A stretch of DNA of 64,000 nucleotides from CAXMMR01 sp963692975 (GTDB taxonomy: Bacteria > Pseudomonadota > Alphaproteobacteria > Acetobacterales > Acetobacteraceae), in assembly GCA_963692975.2 (NCBI GenBank), contig CAXMMR010000025.1:1-64000 (forward strand), given 5' to 3'. Under the pieces are notes generated by a model. It saw only the letters and a program-made list of their open reading frames with translations, had not been told where the DNA came from and made no database searches. A program made the position numbers and the translations under genes. Of this stretch, positions 44,994-53,104 are shown piece after piece. Numbering within the stretch: position 1 is the stretch's first letter; each line of letters starts with the position of its first letter.

Positions 44994-45686
44994 ATGGCTG
45001 CGTTACCGTTTCGCGAGATGATCGACCTCAGCCACGAGATGTTCGAGGGGATGCGCAATGGCGGCGGCTGGGCGGTGGCGTTTCCGGTGATGGATAATTT
45101 TGCCCGCACCCGGATGATGACCGGCGGGCGGGTGGCCTACGAGACGCACATGATGATGTTTCCCGAGCATTGCGGGACGCATCTGGACGCGCCGCGGCAT
45201 TTCCATGAGCCCGGCCGGTCGGTAGACGAGATCCCGCTGGAGCGGCTGGTGCTGCCGGGGCATCTGCTGGACCTGACACATCGCGGGCCGGGCGAGGCGA
45301 TCACGGTGGCTGATTTCGAGGCGGCGGAGGCGGCGTCCGGCGCGCGGATCGGGCCTGGCACGGCGACGGTGTGCTGGACCGGGTCGGACGTGGCATGGGG
45401 GCAGGCCGACATGGGGCGGCGGCGGCCGCATGTGCCGAGCGAGAGCGCGCAGTGGCTGGTGGATCGGGGCATGCGGCTATTCGCCACCGACATGATCGGC
45501 ATGGATGATCCGGACGAGTGGTGGGACCCGACGCACCAGGTTTGGCTGTCGAACGACGTCTGCATGGTGCAGCAGCTCTGCGGGTTGGAGCGGCTGGTGG
45601 GGAAGAGTTTTTTGCTGGCGGCGTTGCCGATTAAGGTGCGGGGCGCGACCGGCTGTCCGGTGCGAGCGGTGGCACTGGTCTTATAA
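44994..45686 (+). CDS. cyclase-family metal-dependent hydrolase (kynurenine formamidase-like)
   Basis: 230 residues from the ATG at 44994 (GGAAAGGA upstream). The signature EHCGTHLDAPRHF (about 57-69) supplies the metal-binding HGTHxDxPxHF motif of PF04199. MIDLSHEMFEGM at the start and WLSNDVCMVQQLCGLERL near the end fit the family. Members include KynB, isatin hydrolase and barbiturate-like amide hydrolases, which open cyclic amides or hydrolyse N-formyl groups using Zn or Mn. Together with RutA/RutB-like and amidohydrolase genes it points to stepwise breakdown of a cyclic amide or imide (inference). 104 bases separate it from the Rieske gene. Confidence 0.87.
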   Translation: MAALPFREMIDLSHEMFEGMRNGGGWAVAFPVMDNFARTRMMTGGRVAYETHMMMFPEHCGTHLDAPRHFHEPGRSVDEIPLERLVLPGHLLDLTHRGPGEAITVADFEAAEAASGARIGPGTATVCWTGSDVAWGQADMGRRRPHVPSESAQWLVDRGMRLFATDMIGMDDPDEWWDPTHQVWLSNDVCMVQQLCGLERLVGKSFLLAALPIKVRGATGCPVRAVALVL

Positions 45687-45790
45687 ATTGCGGGACGCTG
45701 GGGAAGAGCCCTGGCCTTTCTGCAACTGCCAGTTCGTGCCTGATCAAGACGCATCGTGCCGGCAAGGCTATCATACCCCTAAAATATCGG

Positions 45791-46996
45791 ATGATGCCCA
45801 TGTTCGGCTCTGTCTTGAACGACGCGTTTTTCGGCAGCCTGGCCAGCTCGGTGCGGCCGTTCGACCGGGCGGAATCGCTGCCGCCGGCCTGCTACGTGGA
45901 CCAGGAGTTCTTCGAGTTCGAGAAGCGGGCGCTGTTCCACAAGGAATGGCTGTGCGTCGGGCGCGAGTCCTGGGTCCGGGAGCCGGGCGACTACTTCACT
46001 TCCACCCATGTCGGCGAGCCGCTGGTGATCACCAGAACGCGGCAGGGTGAGATCGCGGCGATGTCGGCGGTGTGCCAGCACAGGGGCATGCTGGTGGCGG
46101 AAGGCCACGGCCACGTCAACTCCCTGTTGTGCCCGTATCACCACTGGGTCTACGGCCTCGATGGCGCTTTGCTGGGCGCTCCGGAGATGCAGCGGACCTG
46201 CGACTTCGATCGCGCCGAATACGGCCTGCCGCGACTGCGGGTGGAGACGTGGCAGGGCTTCGTCTTCGTCAACTTCGACGAGGCCGCGCCGGCGTTGGCG
46301 CCGCAGGTTGCCTTGCTGAACGACGTCGTTGCGAATTACGATCTTTCGATGCTGGACGGACCGCGGCCGGATGGGGCGATGCGGTTCGACTGGAACTGGA
46401 AGGTGATGCTGGAGAACAACAACGACGGCTACCACGCGAACCGGCTGCATAAGGGGCCGCTGCACGACCCGGTGCCGAGCTCGCTCGCGAGCTTTCCCGA
46501 GCTGCCGGACGACGCCGGTGGGTATTACCGCACCAACGGCTCGACCCACCCGCATGCGAGCTTCAACCCGACGCAGAAGGCGCTGCTGCCGGTCTTCGAG
46601 AAGCTGACCGAGGAGGAGCAGAACCGCGTTCTGTTCGTCAACATTCCGCCGACGCTGTCGCTGGTGATGAACACCGACATGGTGCTGTATCTGATCATGC
46701 AGGCGGAGGATGCGGATCACCACTCGCTGGTGATGGGCGCGCTGGTGACGCCGAGCGCGATGAGCAATCCGATGTTCGACCGGCTGATGAAGTTCAACCA
46801 GGAATCGGTGCAGGAGATCGTCGAGCAGGACCTGCATGTCGATGCCTGCGTGCAGCGCGGGTTGAAATCGAAGTTCGCACCGCGCGGGCGTTACTCCTGG
46901 CAGGAGGGGGCGCAGCGGCAGCTGAATGTCTGGCTGGTCGACCGTTACCGAAAGGGTTGGGCAGACAGTAAGGAAGCAAGGCCCTCTTTTTTCTGA
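45791..46996 (+). CDS. Rieske-type ring-hydroxylating oxygenase, large subunit
   Basis: 401 residues. The Rieske [2Fe-2S] motif is VCQHRG...CPYHHW (about 95-122, CXH-X17-CXXH type), and the mononuclear iron site is DGYHANRLH (D-X2-H-X4-H, about 215-223), so both redox centres look complete. The family hydroxylates or demethylates aromatics, betaines and N-heterocycles. No ferredoxin/reductase genes are seen nearby, so electron donors must come from elsewhere. The last residues (SKEARPSFF) are encoded by a family B hairpin, implying that the element has replaced or extended the natural 3' end. Confidence 0.92.
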   Translation: MMPMFGSVLNDAFFGSLASSVRPFDRAESLPPACYVDQEFFEFEKRALFHKEWLCVGRESWVREPGDYFTSTHVGEPLVITRTRQGEIAAMSAVCQHRGMLVAEGHGHVNSLLCPYHHWVYGLDGALLGAPEMQRTCDFDRAEYGLPRLRVETWQGFVFVNFDEAAPALAPQVALLNDVVANYDLSMLDGPRPDGAMRFDWNWKVMLENNNDGYHANRLHKGPLHDPVPSSLASFPELPDDAGGYYRTNGSTHPHASFNPTQKALLPVFEKLTEEEQNRVLFVNIPPTLSLVMNTDMVLYLIMQAEDADHHSLVMGALVTPSAMSNPMFDRLMKFNQESVQEIVEQDLHVDACVQRGLKSKFAPRGRYSWQEGAQRQLNVWLVDRYRKGWADSKEARPSFF

Positions 46997-47067
46997 AGAA
47001 AAAGAAGCAAAAAGATTTTATTAAATAAAAGTTTTTTGGTTCTTTTTTCAAAAAAGAACCGCTTTCT
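46968..47067. terminator. family B palindrome, two arms, between converging genes
   Basis: Arm 1 (GAAGCAAGGCCCTCTTTTTTC then GAAGAAAAAGAAGC, AAAAAGATTTTATT) and arm 2 (AATAAAAGTTTTTTGGTTC with TTTTTTCAAAAAAGAACC and GCTTTCTTGC) are inverted copies, giving a long AT-rich stem. It overlaps the 3' ends of the Rieske and AraC genes and should terminate both. Confidence 0.72.
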
Positions 47068-47995
47068 TGCTTTGCCGAAACTCCCGAGGCGTCTCGCCAT
47101 ACTCGGCGCGAAACGAACGGCTGAAATGGCCCGCGTCATTGAAGCCCCAGCGGAAGCAGATCTCGCTGATCGAAAGATTGCGCAAAGCGGTGTTGGCGAG
47201 GTCGGAACGACAATGCGCGAGGCGGCGCTGGCGTAGGTAGGGGCTGAAGCTGAGGCCGGCCTGCTGGAACAGCTTCTGAATGTAGCGGCCGGACACGTGC
47301 TGCTCGTCAGCGATGCGGGCCAGGGTGAGCTCACCGTCGCCGAGATGCAGCTCGATGGCCTGGCAGATGCGGTGGAAGTTGCTGGCGGCGGCGGCGTCAA
47401 GGCGGCCGGCGGCGGCGCTGGCGCCGAGGCTGGAGATGACGAACTCGGAGAGCGCGACCTCGATCGGGCGGATGTCGTCGTCGGTGAGCTCGTCGAGGTC
47501 GTCGACCACGGAGCTGAGCAGGCTGGAGAAGGCGCGGTTGAGGGCGGCGCGGCTGGAGAGCCGGCCGGTCGGCATGATCCGGAGGTTCAGCAGGCGGGGA
47601 TGCAGCATCGCCAGCGGGATGCGGACGTAGAGCATGACGAAGGTGTTCGGCAGCCGCAGGGTGGAGTCGCAGCCGGCCGGGCCGTAGAGGATGTCGCCGG
47701 GGCGCAAATCGCTGCCGTCAGCGCCATCGTCGAATAGGAAGCGGCCCTCGACCGGCAGCGCGAGCCAGAGGGAGGGGCTTCCACCAGCGCTTTTGCCGGA
47801 GATGGTCTGCGCCGAGGACGAGACGCGGGAGAACTCGATGCCGCGCGGCGAGACGATGCTGCAGACGTCGCCGTAGAAGCCGTCGGGGTTCTGCAGGCTG
47901 GTGCCGGGCAGCGCGATCCGGTGCAGCGCCTCGCCCCAGATGCGTTCCCGGTCGGGCTCAGCCACGGTGTCGGTCGAGCACTTCCACGACTTCAT
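47048..47995 (-). CDS. AraC-family transcriptional regulator
   Basis: 315 residues. N-terminal half is an AraC-binding-like sensor domain (SLWLALPVEGRFLFDDGADGSDLRPGDILYGPAG, about 80-115). The C-terminal 100 residues carry two helix-turn-helix motifs (LTLARIADEQHVSGRYIQKLFQQAG and LSISEICFRWGFNDAGHFSRSFRAEYGETPREFR), the usual DNA-binding module. It is divergent from amidohydrolase copy 2 and convergent with the Rieske gene, so it is well placed to control the catabolic genes on either side; the inducer is not known. The last residues (SKKAVLF) come from the family B element. ATG at 47995. Confidence 0.92.
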   Translation of the reverse strand: MKSWKCSTDTVAEPDRERIWGEALHRIALPGTSLQNPDGFYGDVCSIVSPRGIEFSRVSSSAQTISGKSAGGSPSLWLALPVEGRFLFDDGADGSDLRPGDILYGPAGCDSTLRLPNTFVMLYVRIPLAMLHPRLLNLRIMPTGRLSSRAALNRAFSSLLSSVVDDLDELTDDDIRPIEVALSEFVISSLGASAAAGRLDAAAASNFHRICQAIELHLGDGELTLARIADEQHVSGRYIQKLFQQAGLSFSPYLRQRRLAHCRSDLANTALRNLSISEICFRWGFNDAGHFSRSFRAEYGETPREFRQSKKAVLF

Positions 47996-48184
47996 GCCTT
48001 GGGCCTTCGCATGATGCAGGCGACGAGCAGGCGGCCGGAGTCACCAGCGCCGCCCTCTCGATAACGGTCAAGCAATGATCATGCCAGAAGACTTGACATC
48101 TGTGGCAGCGTCACCTGCGGCAAGGCAATGGACGATGCATGCACAGACAAGACGCGCGGCGTTCGCGCTCCTAGCCCAAATCGC
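47996..48184. promoter_or_regulatory. divergent promoter region of AraC gene and amidohydrolase copy 2
   Basis: About 190 bases separate the two divergent starts. A TTGACA box lies at 48093 but no good -10 partner is 16-18 bases away, so the promoter is only suggestive. AraC-type operators would be expected here; no clear direct repeat was found. Confidence 0.4.
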
Positions 48185-49600
48185 ATGAGCACGACCCTCC
48201 CCTCTCCCGATCCGGCGCCGGTCGATTTGATGATCGAGCGCGCGGTCCTGGTCACCATGGACGCCGAGCGGCGGGTGATCCTGGACGGCGCGATCGCGGT
48301 GCGGGGCGGGCGCATCGTGGGCGTGGGCAAGACGGCGGAGCTGCGGCGGGCGTTCGTCGCCGGCGAGGCGATCGACGGCTCGCGCTTCGTGGTCACGCCC
48401 GGGCTGGTCAACACGCATGTGCACGTGACGGGCGAGCCGCTGACGCGCGGGCTGGTGCCTGACAATAGCGGCTGGCGTAGCAACGTCTTCGACTGGCTGG
48501 TGCCGATCCACATGGCCTATGGCGAGGCGGATGAGCGGCTCTCGGGCCAGATGGCGGCGCTGGAGATGCTGCGCACCGGGACGACCTGCTTTCTGGAGGC
48601 GGGGACGATCCGCCACCTCGACGCGGTGGTGGATGGGTTGACCGCGATCGGCATTCGCGGCCGGGTCGGGCAGTGGGCGTGGGACTTCGCGCCGGAGGAT
48701 GAAAGTTATCCGGCGGCGGCCACCGACGCGGCGATTGCCGTGCTGGAGGCGGAGATTGCGCGCTACCCGGCCGAGGCCGGGCAGCGCATTGCGGCCTGGC
48801 CGGTGCTGATCGGGCACATGACGTGCAGCGCCCGGCTGTGGCAGGCGGCCAAGACACTGGCGGACGCGCATGGCCTTGGCGTCGCCGCGCATATGAGCCC
48901 GGTCGCGGTCGATCCGGACTGGTATCTGGCGCGGCACGGCATGCGGCCGGTGCAGCATTTGGCCGAGATCGGCGTCGTCGGGCCGAATACGATGCTGACG
49001 CATGCGGTGCATCTCGACGCCGCCGAGACGGGCATCCTGGCGGAGGCGCGCGCCAACGTGTCGCACTGCGCGACCAGCGCGCTGAAGGGCGGCTACGGCG
49101 CGACGGCGGTCGGGCGTTTTGTCGAGATGCAGGCGGGCGGGGTGAACCTGACGCTCGGCACGGATGGCAACAACAACAGCAACAGCCATGATTTGATGCG
49201 CGCGACCTACCTGCTCGCCGGCTTGTTCAAGGATTGCCGGCAGGACCCGGAGCTGTTTCCGGCCGAGCTCGCCTATGAGTGCGCGACGCTGCATGGCGCG
49301 CAGGCGCTCGGGCTGGCGGGCGAGATCGGCTCGCTGGAGGTCGGCCGCCGGGCCGATTTCGTCGCCCATGACACGGACCGGCCGGAGTGGCGGCCGCTGT
49401 TCAACGTGGCCAACCAGCTCGTCTGGTCGGCGGACGGGCGCGGCGTGCACAGCGTCTGGGTGGATGGAAGGCGGGTGGTGGAGAACTATCGATGCACGAC
49501 GCTCGACGAGGCGCGGCTCTATGCCGAGGCGCAGCAGGCCGGCGAGCGGATCGTTCAGCGGGCGGGATTGCCGGTCCTCAGCCGTTGGCCGGTCGTGTGA
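48185..49600 (+). CDS. amidohydrolase-superfamily deaminase-like protein (copy 2)
   Basis: About 471 residues from the ATG at 48185. It is a paralog of the protein at 43431: VNTHVHVTGEPLTRG, MLRTGTTCFLEAGTIRHLDAVVDGL, AAHMSPVAVDPDWYLARHG, MLTHAVHLDAAETGI and LTLGTDGNNNSNSHDLMRA line up with it throughout. HXH, two further His and the Asp are intact, and the same H-M-S-P replaces H-x-x-E. The C-terminal NQLVWSADGRGVHSVWVDGRRVV is also shared. The MFS gene starts 20 bases later and then M20, so this copy may act on a related or successive intermediate. Substrate unknown. Confidence 0.86.
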   Translation: MSTTLPSPDPAPVDLMIERAVLVTMDAERRVILDGAIAVRGGRIVGVGKTAELRRAFVAGEAIDGSRFVVTPGLVNTHVHVTGEPLTRGLVPDNSGWRSNVFDWLVPIHMAYGEADERLSGQMAALEMLRTGTTCFLEAGTIRHLDAVVDGLTAIGIRGRVGQWAWDFAPEDESYPAAATDAAIAVLEAEIARYPAEAGQRIAAWPVLIGHMTCSARLWQAAKTLADAHGLGVAAHMSPVAVDPDWYLARHGMRPVQHLAEIGVVGPNTMLTHAVHLDAAETGILAEARANVSHCATSALKGGYGATAVGRFVEMQAGGVNLTLGTDGNNNSNSHDLMRATYLLAGLFKDCRQDPELFPAELAYECATLHGAQALGLAGEIGSLEVGRRADFVAHDTDRPEWRPLFNVANQLVWSADGRGVHSVWVDGRRVVENYRCTTLDEARLYAEAQQAGERIVQRAGLPVLSRWPVV

Positions 49601-49619
49601 GGCACGCGGAGAGCGCATC

Positions 49620-50834
49620 GTGATCCGGCGCGGCTGGCTGGTGCTGGCCGGGGTTTGCGCGATCTACTGCTTCGCCTCGGCCGCCACCTTCCAGTCGATG
49701 GGCGTGGTGGTGTTCGCGATGGCGGCGGAGTTCGGCTGGAGCGAGGCGGCGGCGGGCGGCAGCTTCCTGGCACTGGGGCTCACGTGCTGCGCCTCGTCGC
49801 TGCTGCCAGTGGTGCTGATCCCGCGCATCGGCGGGCGCTGGACGATCGTCGCCGGCTGCCTGATCCTGGCGGCAGGGTTCGCGACGGCCTGGCGGTGCTG
49901 GAACCTGGACAGCTTCATGGTCGCGGCGGGACTGTTCGGCGTCGCGTTTTCGCTGATGGCCAACACGACCGGGATCTACCTGACGGCGGGCTGGTTCGGC
50001 GAGCGGGCGCCGCGGATGATCGGGGTCTACCTTACCGTCGGCGCGCTGGGCGGGGTGGCGGGGCCGCCGGTGGCGCAGGCGCTGGTCTCAAGCGCCGGCG
50101 GCTGGCGCGGGCATTGGGCCTGCATGGCGGTGATGGCGCTGGGGCTCGCGGCGCTCTGCGCGCTGCTGCTGCGCGAGCCGCCGGCCGGCGACAGGGAGGC
50201 CGCGGCGCAGACTGCGGGCTGGGCGCAAGCGCTGCTGTCCTGGCCGTTTGCGATGATCGCGGCCTCGATGGTGATGACTCAGATCTGCCTGCTGACGGTG
50301 TTCAGCGTGATCTCGCCGCATGTTGCCCGGCTTGGCGGCCCGGCGGCGCTGGCGGCCAGCCTGCTGAGCGTGCAGGCGCTGGTCGGCGCCGCGGCGACGG
50401 CGGGCGCCGGGTGGGTAGCCGAGCGGATCGACCAGCGGCGGCTGCTGGTGGCAGGGTTGCTGGCACAGGCGGCGGCAATGCTGCTGCTGGCCTATGGCGG
50501 GCTGGGCTGGAGCGCCGACGCGTTCGCCGTGCTGTTCGGCCTGGGCTGGAGCGGGACGAGCCTCGCGGTCACCGTGCTGCTGGTGCAGTATTTCGGCCAT
50601 CGCGCCGGGAGCACGGCGCTCTCCGCGGTATGGACGCTGTGCGGCGTGGCGGCGTTCGGGCCCTCGGCGGCGGGGTTGGTGGCGGACCGGACGGGAAGCT
50701 TTGCGCCGGGGCTGGCGGGGATCGGCGTGGTGCTGGTGCCGCTGGCGGCGGCGGGATTGCTGATGCGGGAGCCCTCGCGGCAGGCGTCGTCCGATCTCGG
50801 CGTGGATTTAGCGGTGGTGGGCGAGGAGGCCTGA
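49620..50834 (+). CDS. MFS transporter (second of two related copies)
   Basis: 404 residues from a GTG at 49620 that codes just before the first helix (LVLAGVCAIYCFASAATFQSMGVVVFAMAAEFGWSE). About 12 predicted membrane helices. It is paralogous to the MFS at 33717: GWSEAAAGGSFLALGLTCCASSLLPVVLIPRIGGRWTIVAG and APRMIGVYLTVGALGGVAGPPVAQALVSSAGGWRGHWACMAVMALGLAALC run parallel. The C-terminal end (EEA) is followed one base later by the M20 gene start, so they are co-transcribed. Two copies at opposite ends of the island may handle substrate and product, or two related substrates (inference). Confidence 0.86.
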   Translation: MIRRGWLVLAGVCAIYCFASAATFQSMGVVVFAMAAEFGWSEAAAGGSFLALGLTCCASSLLPVVLIPRIGGRWTIVAGCLILAAGFATAWRCWNLDSFMVAAGLFGVAFSLMANTTGIYLTAGWFGERAPRMIGVYLTVGALGGVAGPPVAQALVSSAGGWRGHWACMAVMALGLAALCALLLREPPAGDREAAAQTAGWAQALLSWPFAMIAASMVMTQICLLTVFSVISPHVARLGGPAALAASLLSVQALVGAAATAGAGWVAERIDQRRLLVAGLLAQAAAMLLLAYGGLGWSADAFAVLFGLGWSGTSLAVTVLLVQYFGHRAGSTALSAVWTLCGVAAFGPSAAGLVADRTGSFAPGLAGIGVVLVPLAAAGLLMREPSRQASSDLGVDLAVVGEEA

Positions 50835-50835
50835 G

Positions 50836-52125
50836 ATGGACGGTGCGCGCACGGCGGATGAGGCGATTTGCGCGGCCATCGACCGGGCGGAGCTGATCGA
50901 GCTGGTTCTGGCGCTCGGCAACATCCCGGCGCCGGTCGGCACCGGGGGTGCCGCCGGACAGTTCGTGTTCGACTGGATGGCGCGCGAGGGGTTTGCGCCG
51001 CGCAAAGCCGGCCTGGTCGAGGACCGCTTCAACGTGATCGGCCAGTATGGCGGCGCGGGAGACGGGCCGAACCTGCTGTTTTCCAGCCATCTCGACACGG
51101 AATCGCCGCTCTATCACCCGGATGATCGCTACGCGGTGCGGCCCGAGACGGTGGCCGATCCGCAATGGCTCGGCGCCTGGCTGGAGGGCGAGCGCTTCGT
51201 CGGCCACGCAGTCGGCAATGATCGCGGGCCGATGGCGTGCTTCCTGCTGGCGGCCAAGGCGCTCCGCCGCGCCGGCATCGGGCTTTCGGGCACGCTCTAT
51301 CTCACCGCCTGCCCAGGCGAGATCGGGCCTGAGCCGGCCGAGGAGCACCAGGGCCCGGCCTATCTCGGCAAGGAGGTTGGCGCGCAGTTCATGCTGACGC
51401 ATGGCGGCGTGGCGCCGGACTACGCCATCGCCGCCGAGGGCACCGATTTTGGTGTGAACTGGGTGGCCTGCGGCTACGTGAACTACTGCATCACGCTGCA
51501 CGGCGAGGCGGTGTTCACGCCGATGCTGGAGCATCCGGCGGAGAGCCGGCAGCACCCCAACCCGATCGTGAAGATGGCGGCCGCGATCGAGATCCTGCAG
51601 GGCTGGGCGCGCGACTACGAGACGCGGCATCGGCATGAAGGCGCCGGCGGGACGGCGATCCCGAAGGTGCAGATCGGCGCCGTGCGCGGCGGCAATGCGC
51701 GCTCGCTCGGTGCCGGCAGCGAGCTGTGCTCGATCTATCTCGAGGTGATCATGACGCCGTCACAACGGATCGGCGACGTCGATCGCTCGCTCAAGGCGGC
51801 GTTCCGCGAAGCGGGGCTAGGGCGGGTGGAGATCACGCCCTACGTGATGCGGCCCGGGTTCGAGGCGGAGGCCGGCGAAATCGAGCCGCTGCGGGCGGCG
51901 CTGGACCAGGCGCATGCGGCGGTGCGCGGCGGCCCGATGCCGATCAGCGCGCCGCTCTACTCGAGCATGTGGCGAGACCATAACGTGTTCAACATGAACA
52001 AGGTGCCCGCGGCGACGATGGGGCCGCGGCGATGGCAGCCTACCATCGACGACCTGATGCAATGCACTCGGATCTATGCGCTTGCGGCGTTAAATATCTG
52101 CCGGAAGGAAGCGCTTCTTTTTTGA
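50836..52125 (+). CDS. M20-family metallopeptidase/amidohydrolase
   Basis: 429 residues. Metal-site motifs of M20: FSSHLDTESP (His-X-Asp, about 80), GNDRGPMACFLLAAKAL (Asp), CPGEIGPEPAEE (Glu region, about 155), and the distal His in SSMWRDHNVFN near 375. The family removes N-acyl, N-carbamoyl or peptide groups (acetylornithine deacetylase, succinyl-diaminopimelate desuccinylase, carbamoylases). In this setting an N-carbamoyl or N-acyl amino-acid-like product of ring opening would be a fitting substrate (inference). The last residues (KEALLF) come from a family B element. ATG at 50836. Confidence 0.85.
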   Translation: MDGARTADEAICAAIDRAELIELVLALGNIPAPVGTGGAAGQFVFDWMAREGFAPRKAGLVEDRFNVIGQYGGAGDGPNLLFSSHLDTESPLYHPDDRYAVRPETVADPQWLGAWLEGERFVGHAVGNDRGPMACFLLAAKALRRAGIGLSGTLYLTACPGEIGPEPAEEHQGPAYLGKEVGAQFMLTHGGVAPDYAIAAEGTDFGVNWVACGYVNYCITLHGEAVFTPMLEHPAESRQHPNPIVKMAAAIEILQGWARDYETRHRHEGAGGTAIPKVQIGAVRGGNARSLGAGSELCSIYLEVIMTPSQRIGDVDRSLKAAFREAGLGRVEITPYVMRPGFEAEAGEIEPLRAALDQAHAAVRGGPMPISAPLYSSMWRDHNVFNMNKVPAATMGPRRWQPTIDDLMQCTRIYALAALNICRKEALLF

Positions 52126-52163
52126 AGAAAGAAGCGAAAAACTTTTCCCAGCGCTATCGCGAC
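52106..52163. terminator. family B AT-rich hairpin between converging genes
   Basis: GAAGCGCTTCTTTTTTGAAGAAAGAAGCG hairpin, AAAAACTTTT, then CCCAGCGCTATCGCGAC, which is the inverse of the CGCGACAGCGCTGG module at 33683. It overlaps the end of the M20 gene and lies just before the stop of TauD copy 2. Likely bidirectional terminator. Confidence 0.7.
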
Positions 52164-52979
52164 TTAGATCGGACGATCGCCGGTTACCTGAATTCGGTAG
52201 CCGGAGCGGGTTTGCGGAAAGTAGTCCCAGATCGCGGAGTGCTGGCAGGCGCGATTGTCCCAGAAGGCGATCGAGTTGGCGCGCCAGCGGAAGCGGCACT
52301 GGAACTGCGGACGCTGAATGTGCTGGAACAGGAACGACAGCAGGGCGGCGCTTTCGTCCTTGGGAAGCTCGTTGATCCGCGTCGTGTAACCCTTGTTGAC
52401 GTAGATGGTCTTGCGGCCGGTGACGGGGTGGCGGCGGATGACCGGATGGGTGGAGCGAGGCAACTTCATGCCGTCGGGCGTGATGCCGCCGAAGCCGACG
52501 ATGGCGTCATGCGTCGCGGTGAGGCCTTCGAGCATGGTCTTCATGCGGTCGGACAGCTCGTCATAGGCGGCATACATGCTGGAGAACACGGTGTCACCGC
52601 CGCTCGGCGGCACGGTATGGATGTGCAGGATGGAGCCGAGCGGCGGCTCCGGGTCGCAGCTCATGTCGGAGTGCCAGTCCTCGCCGGCGACGAAGGTGGA
52701 TTTTTCGTCGGCGTGGATGATGGTGACCTCGGGATGCTCGGGCACCTGCCACTTGGCGGTGACGGCGGCGATGTGGATGTCGCCGAAATGGCGGGCGAGC
52801 ACTTTGTGGTTCTCGAAGCTGATCGGCTGGTCGCGGAAGAAGATGGCGACGTAGTCCGCCAGCGCCTGGTGCAGCTCATGGACCTGCTGGTTCGCCAGCG
52901 GCTTGGTCAGGTCGATGCCGGAGATTTCGCCGCCGATCACCGGGCTGAGGGGTGTGACTGTGATGGTCTCGTAGCTCAT
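52164..52979 (-). CDS. TauD/TfdA-family Fe(II)/2-oxoglutarate dioxygenase (copy 2)
   Basis: About 271 residues from the ATG at 52979 (a GTG 39 bases earlier is also possible). Motifs: GEDWHSDMSCDPEPPLGSIL (metal His-X-Asp), VPPSGGDTVFSSMYAAYDELSD, STHPVIRRHPVTGRKTIYVN, SIAFWDNRACQHSAIWDY (distal His) and RSGYRIQVTGDRP (2-oxoglutarate Arg). This pattern is closer to taurine dioxygenase (TauD) than copy 1. It would hydroxylate a substrate next to a sulfonate, amine or ether and release it. It ends the accessory block and reads toward the M20 gene. truB starts 126 bases upstream in the other direction. Confidence 0.92.
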   Translation of the reverse strand: MSYETITVTPLSPVIGGEISGIDLTKPLANQQVHELHQALADYVAIFFRDQPISFENHKVLARHFGDIHIAAVTAKWQVPEHPEVTIIHADEKSTFVAGEDWHSDMSCDPEPPLGSILHIHTVPPSGGDTVFSSMYAAYDELSDRMKTMLEGLTATHDAIVGFGGITPDGMKLPRSTHPVIRRHPVTGRKTIYVNKGYTTRINELPKDESAALLSFLFQHIQRPQFQCRFRWRANSIAFWDNRACQHSAIWDYFPQTRSGYRIQVTGDRPI

Positions 52980-53104
52980 CGCGGCTGTCCTAGGGTGTGG
53001 CGTCTTCGCATCGGGCACTAACCCGGCGTGATCGTCTTGATGACACGCGCATGGCTCCTTGCTCTTATCAAAAAAGAAGCTTTTCCTTCCAAGGTTAGTC
53101 CGCC

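Noticed and set aside
48093..48121. Sigma-70 promoter ahead of amidohydrolase copy 2
   Set aside because: The TTGACA box is good but the hexamer 17 bases later (TGCGGC) is a poor -10, so it was kept only as a note on the divergent region.
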